Part shown: piece after piece, positions 35,505-44,012 of the stretch
How positions within the stretch are numbered: the first letter of the stretch is position 1
Layout: the number at the start of each line of letters is the position of its first letter
The notes under the pieces: model-generated
Seen by the model: the letters and a program-made list of their open reading frames with translations, nothing else
Told to the model about the DNA's origin: nothing
Database searches by the model: none
Program-made: the position numbers and the translations under genes
Source: Phlebiopsis flavidoalba
Taxonomy: Eukaryota; Basidiomycota; Agaricomycetes; Polyporales; Phanerochaetaceae
Reading direction: 5' to 3'
Length of the DNA stretch: 64,000 nt
Assembly (NCBI GenBank): GCA_035772785.1
Contig: JAOCPU010000069.1
Location: forward strand, 1-64,000

Positions 35505-35854
35505 TCGGGCACGGTGGGGTAGCAGGTGTTAGAGCAGTAGTCTACACCGAATCCATAACGAAGGTTAAGACCCCACTTGCCACGCCCCCCGAACCTTTTC
35601 CCTACGGAACGTCGTCATACCACGGATAGCCTGTATTCTCGAGTGTAGTTTAGGGTAGCGTATAGGTAAGTATCTTCAACCAGCAGCGAATGCAGTGGCT
35701 TGTGGTGGAATAATTCACACGAACGATGAAATGAGCTCTCCAACATCCAATCGTTATTTCACCCAATCATGATACGATACATAATTCACACAACCAATAA
35801 TCAAGGCCCGAAGAAAGAAGAAATCAATCCAAGTCGTTGATGCTGCGTGCAGCG

Positions 35855-36740
35855 TCAGTTCGTCATCGCACTGAAAACGAATGTTTAGAGACCCGAAATA
35901 GCACCGAGGTAAACAGGGACTGGCCCACGGATACTCGCGAGCGAGAAGCTCCATATCCTCACGCTTCAACAGACCGATGGCGGCGAGGGGACCGACGGTC
36001 TTAAGGGTACCAACGAAACCCTTCTTGAAGCCATCGACAAAGTCAGAGGCGAACGAGCGGGCGAGAATCTCGTCCGTGGTCACCACGAGCGAGCATCTCG
36101 AGGTCTTCGCGCTTCAGGAAGCCGAGGACGAGAGGGTCCAACGGTCTTGAGCGTGCCGACAAAGCCCTTCTTGAAGCCGTCAACGAAGTCGGAGGCCAAA
36201 AGAGCGTTCGTCAAGGTGGCCGTTGTTCTGCCAGTGATCACTACGCGTACAAATGAGTTAGGGAAGACCAAATGGGTACTAGAAGAGACGCACAACAAGG
36301 CCTGTTGTAGAGCCATCTGATCCATGTCCTCCCTCCTCAAGAGACCGAGAGAGCCAGAGGGCCGACGGTCTTCAGGGTTCCTACGAAACCCTTCTTGAAG
36401 CCTTCAACGAAGTCGGAACCAAACGACCGAGCAAGGAGGTCATCGTGGTCACCGCGGGCGAGCATCTCGATATCCTCACGTCTCAGCAAGCCGAGGGCGA
36501 GAGGACCGACGGTCTTGAGGGTGCCAACGAAGCCCTTCTTGAAACCTTCGACGAAGTCGGAGCCGAATGAACGGGCCAGAACATCATCGTTGCCGGCGCG
36601 GGCGCGAACAGTTCCGTAAACTCGCGAGCGTTCAGCTCAGCGCGCTTTGCGGGAGCGAAGGAGGTGGATGAGGGGGCCGCGAAAGCGGGGGGCCGGCAAC
36701 GGCGGCGAGAGCGAGAGCGGCAACGAAGGAGGTACGGCAT
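35855..36740 (-). CDS. Secreted precursor with four repeat peptides and dibasic processing sites
   Basis: The ATG at 36740 begins M-P-Y-L-L; with one extra base removed the next residues are V-A-A-L-A-L-A-A-V-A-G, a clear signal peptide. A short Ser/Ala/Pro pro-segment ends in P-A-K-R. Four units follow, each with the order D-D-(V/L/I)-L-A-R-S-F-(G/A)-S-D-F-V-(E/D), then G-F-K-K-G-F-V-G-T-L-K-T-V-G-P, then a Leu/Ala/Gly tail and R-R or K-R followed by E-D-(I/M/L)-E-M-L-A-R-G-D. This is the layout of Kex2-processed repeat precursors: signal peptide, pro-segment, units cut at KR/RR, maybe trimmed further. An intron (about 36217-36310) separates units 2 and 3; a last small intron (GTATCC..TTCAG) precedes the terminal codons and TGA at 35855. 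Five single-base insertions interrupt the frame. The core peptide has Lys pairs and regularly spaced aromatic/aliphatic residues, as in amphipathic helices. Target and role are unknown; defence peptide, surface peptide or signal are all possible. Confidence 0.7.
35943..36594 (-). repeat. Four coding repeats of the peptide precursor
   Basis: Units, in transcription order: 36594-36453, 36452-36313, 36212-36089 and 36075-35943, each about 125-142 bp. The strongest conserved block is the plus-strand CCCTTCTTGAA(G/A)CC, coding G-F-K-K-G. Units 1 and 2 differ at 13 of 23 codons across the core and its dibasic site, all by synonymous changes. Confidence 0.85.
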
Positions 36741-36987
36741 GATTTCGTCAAAAGAGGTGGTTCGGGGAAAAGTGATTAAAAGTTGAAAGAAGTGTGAATA
36801 AAAATGGATCGTGAAAAAGTGCGAAAGTCGAAAGAAGGTGAAACAAGAAAGGCTGAATAATCCACGCATGTGAGTGCTATACAGAGACAGACAAGACTGC
36901 GGACACTCACCAACCAGCGCCTGAACTTGGTTAGTTGGCTCGAAAGGAAGTGAAGGAGCTGAGGACCAGGGATGGAGGCGCATCAGC

Positions 36988-36993
36988 TTTATA
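36988..36993 (-). promoter_or_regulatory. TATA box of the repeat-peptide gene, in a duplicated promoter motif
   Basis: Minus-strand CTATAAAGCTGATG lies about 250 bp upstream of the start at 36740, with a pyrimidine-rich leader between. Related CCATCAG(C/T)TTTTA(T) segments occur again at about 37151-37165 and 37247-37260, so the TATA-containing block appears three times. Confidence 0.5.
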
Positions 36994-37674
36994 GCAGCGT
37001 CGTTTGCCAAGAATTGATGAGGTCGGTGTGTAGATCACTTGAAACACGGAGGCTTCTTCTCGTAACAAGGCAACATGTACCATCGGATCAGCAGGCGGTC
37101 CTCATCGTGCCTCACTCATTGACAAGCATAGGCTAGATTAAACCCAGAGAGCCATCAGTTTTATACTCGTATTCATTCACAAGCAAGTATTCCAGTCTAG
37201 CGTGAGCATCCTTAACAGGTGCCTAGCAGATGAGGAAGAGAACCATCAGCTTTTAACATTCATGGAGGGGTGATCATCCAGACAGACCTTACATCTGACC
37301 TTGGCGACTCGAGTGTCGGCGCTGTATGTACCGCCCCAGGAGAGACTGATGGTATCAAACGCGGAAAGTGAACACATTGCTCATAGCACTGCCAAATGCC
37401 AATCAATACGCTCATGAGACACAGAAGGACACAGAGAGTCTTGGTTGTGATGAGAGCGTACACGAAGCCATGTGGCCTTGTGGGACTCGGGAGTCCTGTG
37501 GTAAAACATCGATTCACTCGCACGCGATGCGTCAGTTGCGCACGGTGTGCGGCGTGCTTGGGGAAAAACGTTAGGGAGTTAAGAAAGCATGTCTCAAGCT
37601 TTAGAGCAAGAGTCAACGGCCGTATACTAGCGAATTTTGATGTACTTGACGTGCTTTAAAATCCCCGGCAAGAG

Positions 37675-39374
37675 ATGCAATCAAGTAGTGGTTCAAGAAG
37701 GAAGAGTCACGGAAAGGGCCACAAAATCACGAACCCGCAAGTTTTGTCCACCGTAGGTGCGTAAGCGCGCGTACTGACTTCGATCATTTTGACTAGCCGC
37801 CACCACAGGCCGCTACTCCCCAGCCTGCCGGTAGCTCGCACGATGCCCAAGTACACTCAGCTCGACAACATAAGTGCCCAGCATTTCTCCTGAAAAGTTC
37901 CACCTCGACTACGTTTCTCAGCGGCGACCTGTCATCACTTCAAGGGACTGTTAGACGATGAGGCGTTCAAAGGTCCGCTTCCTGGGTACGCAGCTACGCT
38001 AGTTTTCTACATTTCTATGTCATACTAAGCTCTTGAAGACAGATTTGGACTATTTGTCCTCAAAAGCAGGCAACAAATATGTTCTCGTGCAACCTATGCA
38101 CCCCTCAGCACAACAATTTGGCACAGACATCGAACGGGTTAACATGAAATTCAAGGACTTTCATCGCCGAGTCTACAGAGCGACGCAGGTCCGCATCACT
38201 ACCTGACCACACAGTATGCTGAACAAGACCTGGACGCCTTGACTGTGCTGCCTCCACCGGCCGACGCGCTAGAGTCGGACTTTCCTCGTGTACCCAAACT
38301 CATGGGAAATCTCTGCCTTCAACAGGTGAACCTGTGGATAGGCAGGTCAAAAGAAGGGTCCACATCCGGACTGGTAAGCCTGGTTGCTTTGCCACCCCTT
38401 GACACGAGCTCAAGTCTTCTCTGTAGCATCACGATTTCCACGACAATCTCTACTGTCTCCTCAAGGGCCGGAAACGCTTCGTCCTCTTCCCGCCATCCGA
38501 AGTCAAGAATCTGTACCCTCATGGGAAACTCGATGTTTTGCACGACAACGGCCTCATTTCGTACACCGACGCACCAGTGCGCTCAGATGGCCTACCTGTT
38601 CGCGTCGCCTTGAAGGCGAAAGTGAAAAGCACTCGAAGAAAAGCTCGATTTCATCCCGCAAGGGAAAGGCAAGGGCAAAGCACGCGTCGACACCAAAGAG
38701 CGGCAAGCGCTGGTCGAAGCTCATGAAGAGGCGTTGGATGAGCTCGCGGAGTACACCCTCGAGGGCGCGGACGGAATCGACGTGGACGAGGAGATGGATG
38801 ACTTTGACGCGCTGATGGCTGGTCTGGAAGGGGAAGAAGAGGAAGCTGGTGAGGGCTCGATCGCTCAAGAGGACGAGGAGGAAGATAGCGACAGTAGCGA
38901 CGAGGAAGAGGAATACCCAGAGTGGCACGGATTCGGGGCCGACAGCGAAGACGAAAATGACAGCGAGCACACTGGAGATGAGCCATCATCTTTCTCCCGG
39001 ATACCAACCGCGCTCGTTCACCAGCATCTCGGCTTACCGACTACTGCTGTCCCACCAGTAGACAAAGCTCTGGATGACTTCCCCAAATTCAGGAAGGCGG
39101 ACGAAGCCCTTCGTGGTGGAGCTCTCGGCCGGAGAGATGCTTTACCTTCCTGCATCATGGTGGCATGAAAGTGACATCCTCATCCGTCGGTACTGGCGAG
39201 GATAGCGTGCACATGGCCTTTAACTACTGGTTCTATCCACCAAGTAAACTCGATGATTTCCGCCAGCCGTACGAAGACACTTTGGTATGGGAGTATCTCC
39301 GCGCAAAGAATGCTCCAATACCGACGTCTTCCAAAACTCGGGTCAGGCAAAGGGCAGAAAAGGGTTCACGATGA
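37675..39374 (+). CDS. Cupin_8/JmjC-type iron(II)/2-oxoglutarate oxygenase-like protein with an acidic insertion
   Basis: The proposed start at 37675 is uncertain. After an intron (GTAGGT..ACTAG, about 37755-37796), F-H-L-D-Y-V-S-Q-R-R-P-V-I (37901-37940) and G-L-L-D-D-E-A-F-K-G-P (37947-37980) form the usual N-terminal entry of cupin_8 proteins. V-Q-P-M-H-P-S-A-Q-Q-F-G-T-D-I-E-R-V follows (38085-38140). Intron 38373-38426 (GTAAGC..TGTAG) precedes H-H-D-F-H-D-N-L-Y, holding the H-x-D iron site, and G-R-K-R-F-V-L-F-P-P. An insertion of about 150 residues, very rich in Asp/Glu (38734-38960), separates this from G-E-M-L-Y-L-P-A-S-W-W-H-E, where the last His is the distal ligand. The end is F-N-Y-W-F-Y-P-P and a stop at 39372. 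Single-base insertions break the frame near 38635, 39115 and 39172. The layout resembles TYW5/JMJD-like hydroxylases; the substrate is not known. Confidence 0.75.
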
Positions 39375-39529
39375 ACTCGAGAGCCGACAGGAACTGAAGA
39401 AAAGGAAGAGTTTGAAGTAGTTTATCGAAATGTATAGGATTCACGATCCTTGGTTATGACGTTGAACCTGTCAAATAGTCTGCTCGCAGCTCAAACGATT
39501 ATATAATGTATTGCTTTCTGTCTTGGTAT

Positions 39530-39618
39530 CCTTCGATAGCTCAGTTGGAAGAGCGCAAGACTGTAATGGGTTACCTCAGTTCATCTTGATGTCGCTGGTT
39601 CGATCCCGGCTCGAAGGA
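39530..39618 (+). tRNA. tRNA-Tyr (anticodon GTA) with a 16-nt intron
   Basis: The acceptor stem CCTTCGA/TCGAAGG (39530-39536 with 39611-39617) pairs perfectly, with A as discriminator base. D arm GCTCAGTTGGAAGAGC, anticodon stem CAAGA/TCTTG and T arm GCTGGTTCGATCCCGGC are intact. The anticodon GTA is at 39563-39565. An intron at 39567-39582 follows position 37, the usual place in eukaryotic tRNA-Tyr. A and B boxes match the consensus. Confidence 0.93.
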
Positions 39619-39638
39619 CGACTGCTCTAAAACACTCC

Positions 39639-39645
39639 TTTTTTT
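39639..39645 (+). terminator. Pol III terminator of tRNA-Tyr
   Basis: A run of seven T on the plus strand starts 21 nt after the tRNA 3' end. Confidence 0.75.
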
Positions 39646-39700
39646 GCCTTGGAGAATAAAATTAAAAAAATTGAAGTCTCGAAATTCGAGTGAGTACCTT

Positions 39701-40578
39701 TGAGGCTCCAACTGTTTAGTTTATGTTTACGAAAATTTTGTAAATAAACAGTAAACAGTTATAAACAGTTTATAAACAGTTTATAGACAGTAAACTAAAC
39801 AGTATATGCCGTTCTCTCCAAGAAATCGGCCTGCAAGAGCTATAGAAAGGATCAATTGGTCATCTATTACAACCTATGGCCGCTTGAGACATCCATCTGC
39901 TGTACCCGAGGTGACGAGAGGGGACACGACAGGCCACTCAGCCTGGCGCTAAGCGCGAAGCACTGGTGAGAGACCATTGGCGCGAGAGGTTTTATTGGGT
40001 CTCAATGTATTCGAGGAAAGCCACTGTAGGTAGTGGCACGAGATACTATTCTCACAGGTCCGCAGCGAGCTCGATAGCCTGCGCAGAGGCGTAAGAGAGG
40101 CCCTGGCCGGCTGGCAGGACTTCAACATCAGGACTTCTGGCAGTCCTAATCTACAGACTAGTCTACAGACTAGTATAGGGGTATCATATAGCAAAGGTAC
40201 CACCACAAATACTAATAAACTGCATGTTCCACTCTCCCTGCTGCTGAAGCATGCGAGGGGGCCACTGCAAGGTGTGCATGGACCGAGCACTTGTCTCGTT
40301 ATGGTAATTAGACGCTTTACCGACGCGCGCCTTGACCGTCGTTCCGTCTCGAGCCTGATATAACGTCGAAAAACAAGTTCCTGCAACTGTGGTGTGTGGT
40401 CTACAACGAGCATTTTGATGCTGTAGAAGGTCCCACACTGATGCATAGAAACTGTTTTAGTTTACTGTTTATAAACAGTTTACGTCAAATTACGGACAAT
40501 TTTGTAAATAAACATAAACATAAGCCGTTTTTTAAACAGTTTTATAAACAGTAAATAAACTAAACAGTTGGAGCCTTA
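39701..40578. mobile_element. Non-autonomous hAT-like transposon (MITE-type), 878 bp
   Basis: The left terminus TGAGGCTCCAACTGTTTAGT and the right terminus (inverse complement TAAGGCTCCAACTGTTTAGT) form terminal inverted repeats. Both ends are flanked by the same 8 bp, AGTACCTT (39693-39700 and 40579-40586), the duplication length typical of hAT elements. Subterminal regions are crowded with AAACAGTTTAT / ATAAACAGT motifs on both strands, likely transposase-binding repeats. The interior (about 39820-40440) has no transposase motif, only an unrelated 165-codon minus-strand frame. The element sits 82 bp after the tRNA gene. Confidence 0.85.
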
Positions 40579-40589
40579 AGTACCTTGAA

Positions 40590-40915
40590 GTTTGAACCTT
40601 CAATTCGCATACTCGATGTTGATATGGTCTGCACAATCTTCATTGATACCCGCCAAAAAACAGAGTTTCGCTTCGATTTAACGGTCTAGACTGGTATATT
40701 TCTGATGCGCCATCGCCGTCCCAATCTCGACTACATGACATGAGAGGCTGACGGAATGTGAGTAAAGAGGCAAACGGAGTGAGGCTGGTAGGACAGCCTC
40801 AGAGCATATATATGAACTGTCTTCTAACGTTTTGGCCTTACTCACGCACCCCGACCTCGACCTCCAACTGGCGCACTCGAACCGCGTTGTCTTCGACGTT
40901 GTCAAGAATTGCACG
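40590..40915. other. Intergenic stretch before the disordered-protein gene
   Basis: AT-richer sequence between the hAT element and the next gene. A TATA-like TATATATGAA at 40806 could serve the gene starting near 40920. No other feature seen. Confidence 0.4.
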
Positions 40916-40919
40916 ACCG

Positions 40920-42750
40920 ATTATGAGCGCCGCCACCACCCCTCTTCGTGATAGCTCTCCATTTCTTGGTCTCCTCCCTCAACTCCTTCCACCGCTTCGC
41001 CAAGGGTGCGAAAGCCGCCGCCCGCCGCAACTTCGAGGTCATGAACGATGGGCCAAAGATTCCTAGCCTCTTCACTGCGCTCAAGGCTACCACGAAGCCT
41101 AAGAAGCCCTCAACGCCCGTGAAGCGGGATACTAGTAAGGACACAGCCTCGCCCGCAAGTAACATCAGAGCGCCCCGCAAGCCCATAGGTGACGCGAACC
41201 AAGCGAAAGGTTGATGAACGTGTCCCACGCCAACTTTTCACACCGCCATCTGAGCGAGGTCGTGCGCCGGGAACCCAAGCCCGCCCCCAGAATCCCGGTT
41301 AAAGCGCCCATTGTGCTCAAGAAGTCCAAAGATTCGCCCAAGCCCGTCGCCACAGTGAAGCAGAAGTCCTTCTCGCCGACGCCCACGATGGGCCCACTCA
41401 GCTCGCAACACCCCCTTCGACGCCACCACTGACCGTCCGTCGCGCACAAGGTTGCCAGTTCCCGGGTCCCGACCGTAAAGAAGGCTGACAGGCCCGTCGT
41501 GCGCGAGGTGTCTCCCACCATCCGCGTCAGGGTCCCCGAAGATGCAGAGTGCTCCTCCCTCTGCCATCCCGAAGCGCGTTGTCACGAAGCGCGCGGAACC
41601 CGCTTCGCAAGCCGGTTCCCTACTCCACAATCGTCGCTCCCCCCAAGTCGAAGATCGTAGTTTTCCACTGGGGCTCGGGAGCCATCCACGGCTGAGTTGC
41701 CCATCACGGCTGAAGAGCACCAACCGAAGTCGTTGTCACCGTCGAGGTCCGAGCTTCCTAGGGAGGAGGCTGCCATAGAACACAAGGCTCCTACCCAGGC
41801 CCAGGCCCCCATCGAGAAGACGGCTATCGACCCCCCTGCGACTGAGAATGCCATGCTTGAAGTTTCCGTCGAAGTCCCCGCCATCTGTGAGCCAACGGCC
41901 GAGATCGAGAATGATGTCCCCGCAGAAAAGCCAGAAGACTCCAAGAACGAAGACGAGATTGCACTTTGTATCGTGAGTGGCCATGTCTTGTCACATTGTG
42001 CTGATCCCATCTCTCGTCCTCTTGCTTTAGGCTACACTCCCTCTTGAGAGCGTTGAAGCAGGTCCTTCGGTGACTGTCAATCCCATGTTTGCGCTAGAAG
42101 AGTTGAAGCACGCGTTGATGCGTCGCCGTGAAGCGAAAACGTCTCACCGCAGAAGCCAAGGATGAACGGTTTGAAGGTCGGCAGGTGCGTATTCCGGGTC
42201 ATGATCGAGGACCATTTGATGAGCCATTCCTTTCAGCGAAATGAGGAGCAAATCGACCCCTCTCTTGGAAAAGCGTGAAACTACAGAAAATCATATAAGG
42301 CGCGTCCACATAATTTTTGATAGAGATAAGGCTGCAACTTACGCGACGAGCTACAGCGTGGCGTCCTCGAAGGACAGCAACACCGCTCACGACGAGAACA
42401 AGGCATCGGCCCTGCGGAGTATCCACGTACGTCTCCCTGTGCCGAGCCCTTAGCGCAAGCTCACGACCGAACGTAGTGGGATCCAGGCTCGCATGGCTGC
42501 CTTGCTCGGTAACGCTGCCGCTCCGCGCAATGCACTCACGTCCAAACCCCAGGCGCGTTCGTTTCGTCGCTTCAAGATTCCCGAGCTCGGCGAGGACGAC
42601 CAGGCCTCCAAAAACTTGCAGATTCAGCGCGAAGTGGAGGCTCTCAGAAACTCTGAAACGCGTGGGCAACGGAGGAGGCAGTATCTTGGTGAAGACGCGT
42701 GCATTCGGAGGGAGCTTGGCGGCCAACTATGCAGTCGAGGATGAACAAAA
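40920..42750 (+). CDS. Unrecognised, largely disordered protein with a charged C-terminal helix region
   Basis: Starting near 40920, frames join as: L-V-S-S-L-N-S-F-H-R-F-A-K-G and N-F-E-V-M-N-D-G-P-K-I-P-S-L-F (40960-41085), then Lys/Pro/Ser/Thr-rich segments (K-K-P-S-T-P-V-K-R; P-K-P-A-P-R-I-P-V-K), then an acidic Pro/Glu/Ala-rich part (41697-41965). An intron (GTGAGT..TTTAG, about 41971-42030) precedes L-E-E-L-K-H-A-L-M-R-R-R-E-A-K. A last block holds S-F-R-R-F-K-I-P-E-L-G-E-D-D-Q-A-S-K-N-L (about 42556-42615) and ends near 42740. Several frame changes. Codon bias and splice signals support a real gene; the conserved pieces are the N-terminal S-F-H-R-F-A-K-G block and the C-terminal block. 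Function unknown. Confidence 0.5.
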
Positions 42751-43126
42751 CACAGGGTCCGTCGTTGGAGGTCGTGGCAATTATGGAGAGGGTGAGGAAG
42801 GAAAAGACCAAAGTTTGAGGAAAGGTATATCATTGTTCGGGTTCAAGACTTCAAAACGTCTTGGGTCATGTAAAGAGCTTGCGATGTATAGGGCGTCGCC
42901 GGCTGTCTTGTCCATACCTCCGAAGTAGATAGACATAGAGTTTTCATACTGGGGATGGGATCGGAGAGTAGCCTCGTTGAACACTCTGAAACATTCTCAA
43001 CGCAGGTGTGTGCCAGGTAGGCTGAAGGTAACACACCTTCGTGTTCATTCCAAGACAATAATACAGGGCCTGCGCAAAGCAGATATGACAACACAACTAT
43101 GAAGGAGATGGAGTGTCCGGGATAGC

Positions 43127-43679
43127 TCATGCCTCCTGAGCAAGGAATGGGTTTTGCAATCTCCTCGAAACCGTCCACCGGGCTCAGCAAGGTTATGGTC
43201 GGTCACACGAAGAACAACCAAACCTAGCGATCTCGTGGTCGTCTCGTTCTCTAAATAGCACATAGCACAAAATGAGACCAGGAGTTCTGCGGAACGTGGT
43301 GAGAGACGTGCCTGTCTCGAGTTCCTCAAACAACGTCGTCGAGGACGAGATTCAGTAGCTGATCGTAGCCTTTCAGAACGCCTGTCACTGAACACGAAGT
43401 TAGAACGTGGCGAGCTCTCAATCTTGAACTGAAAGTGCACCTTCGCGGACCACCGGTGAATTTTGACACGTATTCTCTTATTCACGTACTTCACCAAGTC
43501 GAGGATAGCCTCTCTCTTTGGGTTTGTCGAGTGTTGGTTGAGGGCCTTTTGCCACCACGGGCTCCGGACGAACCGCTCGGAATCCACCTCCTCCACGAGC
43601 CGTACCACGTCCCTACCCGTTTCTCAGTAACGTTGCAGAGCACTCAAGAGGGTCGCGCGCGACGCACTCTGTCGGCCAT
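43127..43679 (-). CDS. LSM7: U6 snRNA-associated Sm-like protein LSm7
   Basis: The ATG at 43679 codes M-A-D-R; a 55-bp intron (43667-43613, GTGCGT..GGTAG, branch TACTGAG) joins it to G-R-G-T-A-R-G-G-G-G, the Gly/Arg-rich N-terminus typical of fungal LSm7. Then R-E-A-I-L-D-L-V-K-Y-V-N-K-R-I-R-V-K and, after one shift, F-T-G-G (Sm motif 1). An intron follows, then V-T-G-V-L-K-G-Y-D-Q-L-L-N-L-V-L-D-D. After a third intron, L-G-L-V-V-L-R-G and V-D-G-F-E-E-I-A-N-P-F (Sm motif 2 and the family tail), ending at 43127. LSm7 belongs to the LSm1-7 (cytoplasmic mRNA decay) and LSm2-8 (nuclear U6 snRNP) rings. At least three extra bases break the frame, in a gene expected to be essential or nearly so, which argues for sequence error. 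Confidence 0.85.
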
Positions 43680-44012
43680 ATTTGGACAATGAACGGACGG
43701 AAAACTTGGACCTTGTAATTTGTGTTGTAGAAGCCGGTAGCTATTCGAGACAATAAGTGGCACAATTAGAGAGCGTGGTCAGTGAGCACAGAGGAGGGCT
43801 AGAAAATTTACAGGGAGGGCCGCGATGGCGTTGATGAGAGTTGTGACTTTGAAAATCCGCGCGGCTGCAGCACTTTCCCCAAACCAGCTTGGCCTCGTAC
43901 GTACAAAACCATCTCTCTTCCGGCCACCACCACACGCTCAATACCACTCCTTTTCCCCTCAAAAAATACTATCAACCTTCGCACTTCAGCCCTCCTTCGA
44001 CGCCAACCGATC
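43680..44012. promoter_or_regulatory. Divergent promoter between LSM7 and importin beta-1
   Basis: The start codons of the two genes are 333 bp apart on opposite strands, so this segment must hold both promoters. Pyrimidine-rich tracts lie upstream of the importin start (43930-43985). I see no clear TATA box, in line with housekeeping genes. Confidence 0.65.
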
